Below are positions 56,265 through 64,000 of a DNA stretch of 64,000 nucleotides, one piece after another. The notes below the pieces were generated by a model, which was not told the origin of the DNA, made no database searches, and worked only from the letters and a program-made list of their open reading frames with translations. Position 1 is the stretch's first letter. The number at the start of each line of letters is the position of its first letter. The DNA lies in NCBI GenBank assembly GCA_902783835.1, contig CACZSN010000014.1, positions 84,040 to 148,039 of the forward strand. Reading direction: 5' to 3'. Source of the DNA: an uncultured bacterium (GTDB taxonomy: Bacteria; Cyanobacteriota; Vampirovibrionia; Gastranaerophilales; Gastranaerophilaceae). The translations under genes and the position numbers were made by a program.

Positions 56265-56597
56265 ATGGACTTTTTAACAGCATCATTACAGGTTAAAAGC
56301 ATGAGTATTTTTGAGGCGGGCATGATTTTTTGCTTCGGTGCAAGTTGGCCGTTTGCCCTCTATAAAACCCTCAAAACCAAAACAGCGAGCGGAAAAAGCA
56401 GAACATTTTACGTTTTGGTATTAATCGGTTACATTTGTGGCATGCTCCACAAAATATTGTATAATATGGATATCGTATTTTGGATGTATGTGGCTTGTTT
56501 TTTGCTGATTGCAACCGATTTTACGTTCGTTATGATTTACAGAAAGAAAAATGATAAACAAAATGAAATCAACAAAATTGAAGAAAAAATTGTTTAG
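56265..56597 (+). CDS. Three-TM PQ-loop/SemiSWEET-like protein
   Basis: A 110-aa protein with three hydrophobic segments. CFGASWPFALYKTLKTKTASGKSRTFYVLVLIGYICG near residues 20-56 resembles the PQ-loop pattern (S-W-P...K-S-x-T-G-K-S). Such half-transporters dimerise to move small solutes such as sugars or amino acids. The start at 56265 is supported by CGGAGA 4-9 nt upstream. It overlaps the next gene by 47 nt. Confidence 0.7.
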   Translation: MDFLTASLQVKSMSIFEAGMIFCFGASWPFALYKTLKTKTASGKSRTFYVLVLIGYICGMLHKILYNMDIVFWMYVACFLLIATDFTFVMIYRKKNDKQNEINKIEEKIV

Positions 56598-57549
56598 TTT
56601 ACTCACATTAACGGTAGTTTTGGCAACTTTTGCACAACATCCCGTAATCGCAGAAGAAACTGATGAAGTCTCCGTTGAAGACAGAATTGCCGCAATCGGA
56701 TTCGGAAAGGTGTTTTCCTCTGATCCTCAAAAAGAAATTTTGAGCATTTTCAAAAAACTTGACACATATACCGAAAAACAAGATTTAAAAAAAATAAAAC
56801 AACTTTACAGCGACGATTTCGTAAATAATGACGGCTATGACCTTGAAACATACATGAAATCAGTAAAGAACGGTTTTTCAAGTTATACAATTAAAAATTT
56901 GTTCACAAAGGTAAATAACATCGCAATTAACGATGATTATGCCGTTGTTCACGTTACGGAAACAGGCGAAGCGGAAACTTTGAAACCTGTTGACGGAATA
57001 GAAGGAAACGGTTTGATAATATCGTCTGCGGATGTTTACTATCACTTGAAAAAAGAAAACGGAAAGTGGAAAATCGCATCTGCCAATATCATTGACGAAA
57101 CTTGCTCAATCCTTTACGGTGCGGCAAAAAGCATTTATTTTTCAATAAATGTTCCGTCTCAAGTAAAATCTAACAGCGAATATACAATATCACTTTCATT
57201 TGCACCGTTGAAAGAAGCTTTTGTTGCGGCATCATTATTTTCATCGCCGATTATCTACCCGATGAATTTGCCCAAAACAGACTTCAAAGCGATAAAAGGA
57301 GACGGAGTTTTAGAAAGACTTGTTACGTCTAATTCCGATAACTACAATGAATATGCCGTCGCAACAATCGGTCTTTCGGCACCGAAACTTATTGCGGCAA
57401 ACCAATATGATATTGAAACGACCGGCTCTGCGATAGTAATGAGAAGGGTTAACGTATTTAAACCAATGCCTCAAAAAATTACAAAAAAACCGACAAAAAA
57501 ATTTGATAACAACCAAGAAGAATCAATAACGAAAGACGGTCAAGAGTGA
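56551..57549 (+). CDS. Exported NTF2/SnoaL-like domain protein
   Basis: A 332-aa protein with a signal peptide after a basic N-terminus (hydrophobic core about residues 14-30, ending VIA). The first domain (about 58-190) has LDTYTEKQDLKKIKQLYSDDFVNNDGYD and YYHLKKENGKWKIASANIID, a pattern typical of NTF2/SnoaL-like folds. A second beta-rich domain (INVPSQVKSNSEYTISLSFAP...) follows, then a basic tail. The ATG at 56563 is an alternative start. It overlaps the neighbours on both sides. Function is unknown. Confidence 0.75.
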   Translation: MINKMKSTKLKKKLFSLLTLTVVLATFAQHPVIAEETDEVSVEDRIAAIGFGKVFSSDPQKEILSIFKKLDTYTEKQDLKKIKQLYSDDFVNNDGYDLETYMKSVKNGFSSYTIKNLFTKVNNIAINDDYAVVHVTETGEAETLKPVDGIEGNGLIISSADVYYHLKKENGKWKIASANIIDETCSILYGAAKSIYFSINVPSQVKSNSEYTISLSFAPLKEAFVAASLFSSPIIYPMNLPKTDFKAIKGDGVLERLVTSNSDNYNEYAVATIGLSAPKLIAANQYDIETTGSAIVMRRVNVFKPMPQKITKKPTKKFDNNQEESITKDGQE

Positions 57550-58061
57550 TGAGAATAAAGAGATTGTCGTGTTATTTCGGCAATACGTTGATTTTTTATT
57601 TCCTCGCCTTGTGGCTGAAGACATACGTTTTAAATAAAATTTTAGGAATAAAATTTTCCGATACGGATGCTTTTTTCTCCCTTGTTTTTGTTAAAAATGA
57701 CGGAGCCGCATTCAACATTTTTTCGGGATTTCAGGACATGCTTATAATATTTGCGGCATTGATAATTTTGTTGATAACAATATTTTTGGCAAGGAATAAA
57801 CTTTATATCCCTGAAAAATTTTTAATGATGTTATCACTGTTTTCGGCGGGAATAGTCGGAAATGCAGTGGAAAGATATACTTTGGGATATGTTGAAGATT
57901 TTATAAAAATAAATCTTTTTAATTTTCCGGTATTTAACCTCAATGACATAATGATTACAATAGGTGCATTATGGCTTGCTTTTGTGGTTATTAACGATAA
58001 AAGACGCGAAATAAAAGAGAACAAAGATGCAGAAGAAGACATTATATACAGAGATATCTGA
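57549..58061 (+). CDS. lspA: Lipoprotein signal peptidase (signal peptidase II)
   Basis: A 170-aa four-TM aspartyl protease that removes lipoprotein signal peptides. FVKNDGAAFNIFSG lies at residues 47-60. The catalytic aspartates are D117 in GYVEDF and D133 in FNLNDIMITIG. ATG 57549 overlaps the previous stop as TGATG; a GTG at 57546 is possible. Lipoprotein substrates exist in this window (the lipobox protein at 36155). Confidence 0.93.
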   Translation: MRIKRLSCYFGNTLIFYFLALWLKTYVLNKILGIKFSDTDAFFSLVFVKNDGAAFNIFSGFQDMLIIFAALIILLITIFLARNKLYIPEKFLMMLSLFSAGIVGNAVERYTLGYVEDFIKINLFNFPVFNLNDIMITIGALWLAFVVINDKRREIKENKDAEEDIIYRDI

Positions 58062-58950
58062 TGAAGGTACAAGACTTGATTTGTATTTGTCAAATCTTTT
58101 GCAAGACGTCTCAAGAAGCAAAATTCAATCAGCCGTAAAACACGGGGACATAAGGGTTAACGGAAAAATCGAAAAACCTTCATACTGCGTAAAAGAAGAC
58201 GATAAAATCGATGTCGAAATTGAAGATGCAGAAGAAATTTTAATTTTTCCTCAAGATATTCCGCTCGATATCAGATATGAAGATGAAAATATTTTGGTTG
58301 TTAATAAACCTAAAAATATGTTGACTCATCCGACATTAAAAGAACGCGAAAATACACTTGTTAATGCTCTTTTGAATAAATTCGGCTACAAGGGTTTGTC
58401 GGATTTAAACGGAACATTAAGACCGGGGATAGTTCACAGACTCGACAGAAATACCTCAGGACTTTTAATGGTGGCAAAAAATAATCTTGCTCATGAGTTT
58501 TTGGCAGAACAAATAAAGTCAAAAACCGCAATCAGAAAGTATCTTGCGGTAGTTTCGGGAACTTTTTCCGAAGATAAAGGAAAGATTGACGAACCGATAG
58601 CAAGACATAAAACCAAATGCGAAAAATTTTGTGTACAAGAAGGCGGAAAACCTTCCGTAACCCACTATACAGTGCTTGAAAGATTTAAAAAATATACCCT
58701 TCTTGAACTGCAACTTGAAACGGGAAGAACCCACCAAATCAGAGTCCACATGTCCCATATAGGACATCCGATTGTCAACGACAGCCTTTACGGCGGAGAA
58801 AAAATAAAAGTCAAAACGACTGAACAAGTTTTGCAAGCCTATAAATTGTCTTTTTCAAATATGAATAACGAAAGAATTGACATCGAAATTTCTGCGGATA
58901 ATGATATAACAAAGGTTTTGAATAAATTAAGGGACGATAAAAATGAATAA
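58027..58950 (+). CDS. rluD: RluD-family pseudouridine synthase
   Basis: A 307-aa enzyme that converts uridine to pseudouridine in rRNA. It has an N-terminal S4 domain (residues 13-75, RLDLYLSNLLQDVSRSKIQSAVKHGDIRVNG), catalytic D140 in GIVHRLDRNTSGLLMVAK, and the late motif LETGRTHQIRVHMSHIGHPIVND. RluD is the most likely type but RluC-like activity is not excluded. It overlaps lspA by 35 nt, as lspA-rluD pairs often do. Confidence 0.93.
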   Translation: MQKKTLYTEISDEGTRLDLYLSNLLQDVSRSKIQSAVKHGDIRVNGKIEKPSYCVKEDDKIDVEIEDAEEILIFPQDIPLDIRYEDENILVVNKPKNMLTHPTLKERENTLVNALLNKFGYKGLSDLNGTLRPGIVHRLDRNTSGLLMVAKNNLAHEFLAEQIKSKTAIRKYLAVVSGTFSEDKGKIDEPIARHKTKCEKFCVQEGGKPSVTHYTVLERFKKYTLLELQLETGRTHQIRVHMSHIGHPIVNDSLYGGEKIKVKTTEQVLQAYKLSFSNMNNERIDIEISADNDITKVLNKLRDDKNE

Positions 58951-59302
58951 AAATTTGATTGTTTTATTGGTCGAAATTTTAACGGCAGTGGCGATTTATT
59001 TTGGGTTAAACACTTACATGCCGATGGATTTCAACTATACATGCCCGTTTGACGGAAAAGAATATCAGACGACATTTGCAATATTAATATCGGCTGCATA
59101 TATTGTCAGCGTGGTGTATGCGACGATTTTGCACATGCTTTCGGATATTACCGAACATGGAAAATTGAAAGCATATCAAAAAGAACGTGAAAAAAATTCT
59201 ATCTCCGGAGCGGAAAAAGACAGCGTAATTGCCGCCCTTGAGAATAAAGTCAAAACACTTGAAACGGCACTTGACAGCTTAATCAAGAAAGAAAACAAAT
59301 AA
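58943..59302 (+). CDS. Two-TM protein with C-terminal coiled coil
   Basis: A 119-aa protein with two TMs (about residues 4-22 and 45-68), a short loop containing YTCPFDGKEY, and a C-terminal coiled coil (KDSVIAALENKVKTLETALDSLIKKE). It overlaps the pseudouridine synthase gene by 8 nt and closes the comEC operon. No family is recognised. Confidence 0.7.
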   Translation: MNKNLIVLLVEILTAVAIYFGLNTYMPMDFNYTCPFDGKEYQTTFAILISAAYIVSVVYATILHMLSDITEHGKLKAYQKEREKNSISGAEKDSVIAALENKVKTLETALDSLIKKENK

Positions 59303-59348
59303 ATTATTAAAAATTATTAAAAGCATGTAACTCATTAAAATCAGGTAG

Positions 59349-59377
59349 TTGACAACGAGCTATGTCTAAAGTTAAAT
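59349..59377 (+). promoter_or_regulatory. Promoter of the rpsL-rpsG operon
   Basis: Perfect TTGACA (59349-59354), 17 nt, TTAAAT (59372-59377; TAAATA with an 18-nt spacer also fits). The transcribed leader would be about 65 nt. It contains TCCC/GGGA (59387-59399) and CTCGT/ACGAG (59403-59424) hairpins. Confidence 0.5.
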
Positions 59378-59449
59378 AGAATTAATTCCCGACAAGGGAG
59401 TGCTCGTAATGTGCTGATAACGAGTTGAATAATAACAAAGGAGAAAATA

Positions 59450-59830
59450 ATGCCGACTATTGCACAATTAGTTCGCAAAGAACGTCAAAAATTGACAGAT
59501 AAGACGAAGTCACCGGCTTTGGAAAATTGCCCGCAAAAACGTGGAGTATGCACCAGAGTTTATACGACTACGCCGAAAAAACCTAACTCAGCATTAAGAA
59601 AAGTAGCCCGTGTAAGATTGACAAACGGATTTGAAGTAACTTCATACATCCCCGGAATCGGTCACAACTTGCAAGAGCACAGCGTTGTTCTCATCAGAGG
59701 CGGCAGAGTTAAAGATTTACCTGGTGTAAGATATCACATCATCAGAGGTACATTGGATACTGCAGGTGTTGCAAACAGAGAACAAAGCCGTTCAAAATAC
59801 GGTGCTAAAAAAGCAAAAGCTAAGAAATAG
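59450..59830 (+). CDS. rpsL: 30S ribosomal protein S12
   Basis: A 126-aa decoding-centre protein. The streptomycin-site lysine is in [21 protein letters not shown] near residues 41-61. [36 protein letters not shown] follows. SD AAAGGAG precedes the ATG. It is in the conserved order with rpsG. Confidence 0.98.
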   Translation: MPTIAQLVRKERQKLTDKTKSPALENCPQKRGVCTRVYTTTPKKPNSALRKVARVRLTNGFEVTSYIPGIGHNLQEHSVVLIRGGRVKDLPGVRYHIIRGTLDTAGVANREQSRSKYGAKKAKAKK

Positions 59831-59838
59831 AGGTAATT

Positions 59839-60309
59839 ATGTCAAGAAGAAGTAAACCGGAAAAAAGAGTACCGGCACCTGATGCAGTATATAATAACGT
59901 TGATATTTCAAGATTCATTAACCGTCTTATGAGACGCGGTAAAAAATCGATTGCTGAAAAGATTTTCTATTCAACACTCGAAAGAATCAAAGAAAAAACA
60001 AAGGAAGATGCACTTGAAGTATTCCAAAAGGCACTTACAAATGCAACTCCTCTTCTTGAAGTTAAAGCAAGAAGAATCGGTGGTTCAACATACCAAGTTC
60101 CTCTCGAAGTTGCACCTGACAGAGGTATGGCACTCGGTTCAACATGGTTGATTGAATCAGCAAAGAAAAGAAGCGGAAAATCAATGGTAGAAAAACTTAC
60201 AGCTGAACTTACAGACGCAGCAAACGGACAAGGTGCAGCTTGTAAGAAAAGAGAAGACACCCACAAGATGGCAGAAGCTAACAAAGCGTTTTCTCACTAC
60301 AGATACTAA
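59839..60309 (+). CDS. rpsG: 30S ribosomal protein S7
   Basis: A 156-aa primary 16S rRNA-binding protein: FINRLMRRGKKSIAEKI near residues 26-42, VKARRIGGSTYQVPLEV near 75-91, and KREDTHKMAEANKAFSHYR at the C-terminus. It starts 8 nt after rpsL. A terminator follows, so fusA and tuf are not in this operon. Confidence 0.98.
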   Translation: MSRRSKPEKRVPAPDAVYNNVDISRFINRLMRRGKKSIAEKIFYSTLERIKEKTKEDALEVFQKALTNATPLLEVKARRIGGSTYQVPLEVAPDRGMALGSTWLIESAKKRSGKSMVEKLTAELTDAANGQGAACKKREDTHKMAEANKAFSHYRY

Positions 60310-60330
60310 TTCGGAAACCGGAAGGTTACA

Positions 60331-60360
60331 AAAAGGGCGACAAAATGTCGCTCTTTTTTT
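60331..60360 (+). terminator. Terminator of rpsL-rpsG
   Basis: AAAAGGGCGACA and TGTCGCTCTTTT pair around a 4-nt loop and are followed by a T run. Confidence 0.88.
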
Positions 60361-60420
60361 ATGTGTTTATTTAAAGACACATTGAAAGTTTAAAGTTAGC
60401 ATTGAATAAAATAAAAATAA

Positions 60421-60458
60421 AAAAACGAGGTTGATGCTTTCATCAACCTCGTTAAAAA
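60421..60458 (-). terminator. Terminator of the OmpH-like gene
   Basis: AACGAGGTTGATG and CATCAACCTCGTT form a perfect 13-bp stem around a 4-nt loop, with Ts on the minus strand. Confidence 0.92.
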
Positions 60459-60468
60459 AGTTAAATAA

Positions 60469-60900
60469 TTATTTTACAGTTAATTTTTTTACAACCAAGT
60501 CAGAAATATCTGTTGCACCGTAGAGGGCAGCGGGAACGATTAAAGTATAACCGCCTTCTTTAGCAACGGCTTTAACAGCGGCATCGAACTTATTAAAGAG
60601 TTCTTGACCTTTCTTTTCTTCTTGTTGTCTCAAAGCCATAGCTTTTGTTTGCAATTCTTTGTTATATTTTTCTTCTTTAGCTTTACGTTGAGATTCAGGA
60701 GTTTTTTCCAAATCTTTTCTTGCTTCGAGAAGGAATTTTTGGACTTCGGTTTCTTGTCTTCTAATTGCATCATTAGCCTGAAGGGCAGCCGGATATTTGC
60801 TCATAACATAATCAACGTTAACGACACCGTATTTTTCTGCTGCAACTGTCGGAAGAGCCATAACTGTCAACAAACCGATAGCCGAAATTATTTTTTTCAT
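60469..60900 (-). CDS. OmpH/Skp-like periplasmic chaperone
   Basis: A 143-aa protein with a signal peptide (residues 1-20, ending VAA). The OmpH pattern follows: YGVVNVDYVMSKYPAALQANDAIRRQETEVQKFLLEARKDLEKTPESQRKAKEEKYNKELQTKAMALRQQE and a beta end GGYTLIVPAALYG. Skp-type trimers hold outer-membrane proteins during transit. ATG 60900 with AAAGGAG is preferred over an in-frame start at 60930. Confidence 0.88.
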   Translation of the reverse strand: MKKIISAIGLLTVMALPTVAAEKYGVVNVDYVMSKYPAALQANDAIRRQETEVQKFLLEARKDLEKTPESQRKAKEEKYNKELQTKAMALRQQEEKKGQELFNKFDAAVKAVAKEGGYTLIVPAALYGATDISDLVVKKLTVK

Positions 60901-61029
60901 GCTTTTCTCCTTTAAAATGAACGACTTCAATTTTCACATTATTTTGAAAAAATGTCAATTATCAAGAAAAACACTTACAAAAATGATTATAATTTTAAAA
61001 AATATGTTATCATATAGAAAAGAGGTGTC

Positions 61030-62079
61030 ATGACAGAACAGCAAACCGTTACGGAAGAAATTAAAGACGAAAATATATCCGGGTCAAAAGAAATAAGAGT
61101 CGGTCAGAAAACGATTTTTGCGATATTTGTCATTATTACATTAATTCTTTGTTTTTTGGGAATAAGAATACACAATAAACTGTCATATAAAACAATTGCA
61201 TTGACAGACAAAAAGTATTACAAAGACGTGGCTGAATTTTCATACCCGGCGCAATGGGTACCATTGGGAAAAGTATTTTATAACCCGCAAAGCATCCCCA
61301 ATTTGCTGACATTTTTTGTTGCAACGGTAAATCCGAAAGAAATTGTAGAATGTCAATTTTTCTCACCGCAAATGGAAACGGACAACGGACGTGAATTTTT
61401 CTCAACCACAAAACTTGCAAAATTTGCTCCGGAAAAATACCTTGAAAATGCAATTTTAAAAATGTCACCGACCGCAAAAAATATAAAGCTTGTAAAAAAG
61501 ATTACTCCGGGTAAAAAGGAATTGAAACAGGCATATCTTGACAAAAACCTTTTCAATTCAATTTATACGGAAGCGAACCCCGGAACGACAAAAGGTTGTT
61601 CAGAATTAAACGGCTTAACGTTTTTACCCGTTCATTATCTTTATGAATACAATGAAGACGGGAAAGACATAATGCACCTTATGGAAGGACGAATTGTATT
61701 TTTTAACCAAACTTTTTCAAAATCGGTAGATGAAAATGCCCCGATAAATGTTGCCATAAAATATATTAAATGTGAAAATATTTTTTCATATAAAGCCGAA
61801 AAGACTTTGTATAGAAAGAATATCGGAATTTACAAACATTTTAAAAAGACTTTAAAAACAAATGAAGAATGGGAAAAACTTGCAGTTGCGGAAAGACAAC
61901 AAATATTGCAAAAATTACCTACGATAACAACTATGTCTCTTGGCGGAGGAGATAAATTTGACATAGATGCATTCAAAAATACCGTTTACAAAATTGAATA
62001 TCCTGACGAAACAACAATTACAATGTCGAGATATTTTTATGGTAAAGATTTGAAAAGTTTTTTCACAAAATGGTTCTAA
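61030..62079 (+). CDS. Unknown membrane-anchored protein
   Basis: A 349-aa protein with a short cytoplasmic N-terminus, one TM (about residues 28-47, IFAIFVIITLILCFLGIRI), and a large extracytoplasmic domain beginning DVAEFSYPAQWVPLGKVFYNP. The FSYPxxW element resembles beta-strands found in PsbP-like/DUF1795 proteins, but this is weak. SD AGAGGTG precedes the ATG. It has no recognised family. It is divergent from the OmpH-like gene. Confidence 0.7.
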   Translation: MTEQQTVTEEIKDENISGSKEIRVGQKTIFAIFVIITLILCFLGIRIHNKLSYKTIALTDKKYYKDVAEFSYPAQWVPLGKVFYNPQSIPNLLTFFVATVNPKEIVECQFFSPQMETDNGREFFSTTKLAKFAPEKYLENAILKMSPTAKNIKLVKKITPGKKELKQAYLDKNLFNSIYTEANPGTTKGCSELNGLTFLPVHYLYEYNEDGKDIMHLMEGRIVFFNQTFSKSVDENAPINVAIKYIKCENIFSYKAEKTLYRKNIGIYKHFKKTLKTNEEWEKLAVAERQQILQKLPTITTMSLGGGDKFDIDAFKNTVYKIEYPDETTITMSRYFYGKDLKSFFTKWF

Positions 62080-62145
62080 AAAATATTTTTGTACTAAACT
62101 CATGATATCAAGAAAGAATTTTTTGAAAGAATGGTTTAGGTAAAT

Positions 62146-62364
62146 ATGCGAAGTACAATTTATAGAAATTTATTGTTAATGGTATTGGTAATCTCATCAT
62201 ATGTAGGATTGCTGTTTTTCATATCCAATGAAGGTTTGAAGAATCCTTCTTCTCTTCCGAGACATAGAGCAATTGATGAAGAAATGTTGGAACAATCGAC
62301 AGATTTTTCGGATGCTGATTTTCACGAAATTCAGTTGAATAAAAAATTGATAGACTTGAAATAA
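62146..62364 (+). CDS. Small one-TM protein
   Basis: A 72-aa protein with one N-terminal TM (residues 8-26, LLLMVLVISSYVGLLFFIS) and a soluble tail (SSLPRHRAIDEEMLEQSTDFSDADF). TTTAGG lies 5-10 nt before the ATG. It follows the 349-aa gene by 66 nt and is ended by a terminator. No family is recognised. Confidence 0.55.
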   Translation: MRSTIYRNLLLMVLVISSYVGLLFFISNEGLKNPSSLPRHRAIDEEMLEQSTDFSDADFHEIQLNKKLIDLK

Positions 62365-62384
62365 TCAACAAGCAGATAGATATT

Positions 62385-62420
62385 AATAATCGGGCAAGAT
62401 GTTTGTCCGATTATTTTTTT
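62385..62420 (+). terminator. Intrinsic terminator
   Basis: AATAATCGG, CAA, then TTG, CCGATTATT form a mostly paired stem followed by a T run, downstream of the 72-aa gene. Confidence 0.78.
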
Positions 62421-62537
62421 GTGAAAATTTTAAATCAAAAAATATTATCCGATTGATAAAATAAAACTTGCTTGAAAGGGTTTAGCCGATATAATATTCA
62501 TGAGAAATGCAGAACATTTTGAAGAAGGAGAAACAAA

Positions 62538-63236
62538 GTGGCAATTCAAATAACAAAAGAAGTTCAAGATATGTGTTGCATTTGCAAGGGTGCAAAACAT
62601 GAACCTGCGCCGATTCCGCAAGAAGGCGAATGGACAAAGGTAAAAAGAATTGAACAAATTTCAGGTTTAACACACGGTTGTGGTTGTTGTGCACCGCAAC
62701 AAGGTACTTGCAAACTTACATTGAACGTAAAAGAAGGTATTATTCAAGAAGCATTGGTAGAAACAATCGGTTGCTCAGGTATGACTCACTCAGCAGCAAT
62801 GGCAGGCGAAATTCTCCCCGGCAAAACAATTCTTGAAGCATTGAACACTGACCTCGTTTGCGACGCAATCAACGTAGCGATGAGAGAATTATTCTTGCAA
62901 ATCGTTTACGGCAGAACACAAACAGCGTTCTCAGAAAACGGCTTGCCGATTGGTGCAGGTCTTGAAGACTTGGGCAAAGGCCTTCGTTCACAAGTTGGTA
63001 CAATCCACTCAACAAAAGAAAAAGGTGCAAGATACTTGGAACTTGCTGAAGGTTATATCCTTGAATTAGGTTTGGATGCAAATAACGAAGTTATCGGTTA
63101 TAAGTTCATTCACCTCGGCAAATTTACCGCAGCACTTAAGAAAGGTGTTGATTTCAAAACAGCATTTGAAAGCAACGTAGGCACATACGGCAGATTTGCA
63201 GATGCAGTTAAAGTTATAGACCCCAGAAAAGAATAA
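62538..63236 (+). CDS. IscU/NifU-like iron-sulfur scaffold family protein
   Basis: A 232-aa protein with Cys pairs near the N-terminus (MCCICKG, residues 12-18; HGCGCCAPQQGTC, about 46-58). VETIGCSGMTHSAAMAGEILPGKTI follows, resembling the scaffold pattern of IscU/NifU (GCxxSxxSA...GK). It is known as the usual neighbour of GGGtGRT proteins and is often annotated as an iron-sulfur cluster assembly scaffold. The start is GTG with GAAGGAG upstream. It precedes the GGGtGRT gene by 10 nt, forming an operon. Confidence 0.82.
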   Translation: MAIQITKEVQDMCCICKGAKHEPAPIPQEGEWTKVKRIEQISGLTHGCGCCAPQQGTCKLTLNVKEGIIQEALVETIGCSGMTHSAAMAGEILPGKTILEALNTDLVCDAINVAMRELFLQIVYGRTQTAFSENGLPIGAGLEDLGKGLRSQVGTIHSTKEKGARYLELAEGYILELGLDANNEVIGYKFIHLGKFTAALKKGVDFKTAFESNVGTYGRFADAVKVIDPRKE

Positions 63237-63246
63237 GAGGTGTAAA

Positions 63247-64000
63247 ATGGTAGAATTCGAAGGAAAAGACAGACGTGAGGCTACTATTGAAGCCGCACTT
63301 AAAGAATATGGTATCGCTTCATTGGATGAAGCAAAAGCAATTTGCGATGAAAAAGGTATCAATGTTGACGAAATCGTAAAAGGCATTCAACCTATCGCAT
63401 TTGAAAACGCTGTATGGGCATACACTTTGGGTTGTGCGATTGCACTCAAAAAGGGTATCAAAAAAGCAGCAGAAGCAGCAGAAGCAATCGGCTTAGGCTT
63501 GCAAGCATTTGCAGTTCCCGGTTCAGTCGGTGACGTTAGAAAAGTAGGTATCGGTCACGGCAACTTGGCAGCTATGCTTTTGAGAGAAGAAACAAAATGT
63601 TTCTGTTTCTTGGCAGGTCACGAATCATTCGCAGCAGCAGAAGGTGCTATCGGTATTGCAAGAAACGCTAACAAAGTTAGAAAAGAACCTTTGAGAGTAA
63701 TCTTGAACGGTCTTGGAAAAGATGCCGCATACATCATCTCAAGAATCAACGGTTTCACTGCAGTTGAAACTCAATATGATTATAAAACTTGCGAATTGAA
63801 AGTTTTGAAAGAAACTCCGTTCTCAGACGGTGAAAGAGCAAAAGTTAAATGCTACGGTGCAGACGATGTATCAGAAGGCGTTGCAATCATGATTAAAGAA
63901 GGTGTTGATGTATCAATCACAGGTAACTCAACTAACCCGACAAGATTCCAACACCCTGTTGCCGGTACTTACAAAAAATGGTGCTGGGAAAACGGTAGAA
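63247..64000 (+). CDS. GGGtGRT family protein, C-terminus cut by window edge
   Basis: The 251 visible codons read MVEFEGKDRREATIEAALKEYGI and continue with AVPGSVGDVRKVGIGHGNLAAMLLREETKCFCFLAGHESFAAAEGAIGIARNANKVRK, matching the GGGtGRT family, named for a Gly-rich C-terminal motif that lies beyond the window. The family has no assigned activity but is consistently paired with an IscU-like protein, as here. SD AAGAGGTG precedes the ATG. Confidence 0.8.
   Translation, partial: MVEFEGKDRREATIEAALKEYGIASLDEAKAICDEKGINVDEIVKGIQPIAFENAVWAYTLGCAIALKKGIKKAAEAAEAIGLGLQAFAVPGSVGDVRKVGIGHGNLAAMLLREETKCFCFLAGHESFAAAEGAIGIARNANKVRKEPLRVILNGLGKDAAYIISRINGFTAVETQYDYKTCELKVLKETPFSDGERAKVKCYGADDVSEGVAIMIKEGVDVSITGNSTNPTRFQHPVAGTYKKWCWENGR

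Noticed and set aside
59355..59424. Mutually exclusive hairpins (ACGAGC/GCTCGT versus CTCGT/ACGAG) as an rpsL attenuator
   Set aside because: The first arm lies in the spacer of the predicted promoter and would not be transcribed; only the second hairpin remains.

Overview
The window looks like a chromosomal segment of a low-GC, Gram-negative, non-photosynthetic relative of the Cyanobacteria (Vampirovibrionia/Melainabacteria, most likely a gut Gastranaerophilales). This assignment is inferred from gene content and no search was run. The supporting points are: a split F-type ATP synthase (atpB-E-F'-F-H-A-G on one strand, with a separate atpD-atpC pair) carrying both b and b' subunits; a homologue of the cyanobacterial iron-sulfur protein LdpA; an outer-membrane lifestyle (TolC, OmpH/Skp-like and AsmA-like proteins); and no photosynthesis genes. 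Coding density is high, operons are short and often overlap at stop/start codons, and intergenic DNA is very AT-rich.

Layout. 0-5.8 kb: a partial unknown gene, MarC, leuA, a radical SAM protein, a cupin and a beta-carbonic anhydrase. 5.9-13.2 kb: an exported PepD-like dipeptidase, then a leftward group made of a CDP-glucose-dehydratase-like SDR that has lost its catalytic residues, LdpA, an exported protein and a GH57/DUF3536 glycosidase, with TspO upstream. 13.3-18.3 kb: atpD-atpC, two DUF805 membrane proteins, a 49-aa protein, a YuiF-type antiporter and a small XRE regulator, with repeated CACTA-N-TAGTG palindromes. 18.4-21.1 kb: a WYL regulator, a YdjC-family deacetylase, a YbjQ-like protein and tRNA-Gln. 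21.2-23.3 kb: a very AT-rich accessory patch with a DUF1643 protein, a tandem-repeat exported protein, the apparent tail of a lost DNA methyltransferase and small unknowns. 23.4-28.2 kb: a complete type I secretion operon (tolC-hlyB-hlyD). 28.2-34.5 kb: a GGDEF-EAL protein, RicT/PSP1, an orphan histidine kinase, and tsf/rpsB.

34.7-44.3 kb: an acidic membrane protein plus a sugar-binding lipoprotein, a Cys-rich small protein, ilvD, a SIMPL protein, a small membrane protein, ligA and an Orn/Lys/Arg decarboxylase-family enzyme. 44.3-52.8 kb: the main ATP synthase operon, with a 1202-aa AsmA-like gene as its last member. 52.9-59.3 kb: a dense seven-gene operon (comEC, GT9, PQ-loop protein, NTF2-like protein, lspA, rluD-type gene, membrane coiled-coil protein). 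59.4-64 kb: rpsL-rpsG ending in a terminator, an OmpH-like protein, two unknown membrane proteins, and an IscU-like scaffold gene beside a GGGtGRT-family gene that runs off the end.

The less ordinary features are regulatory or remnant. Three genes start exactly 6 nt after a -10 box, so they are probably leaderless. The atp and comEC promoters appear to share one -35 element. A palindromic operator-like motif recurs at the XRE gene, at a DUF805 gene and in a 60-bp element present twice. The accessory patch beside tRNA-Gln carries restriction-modification debris. I did not find a clear-cut new multi-gene system. The best candidates for unknown biology are the LdpA/inactive-SDR pair, the XRE-motif network with its 60-bp elements, and the AsmA gene in the ATP synthase operon.
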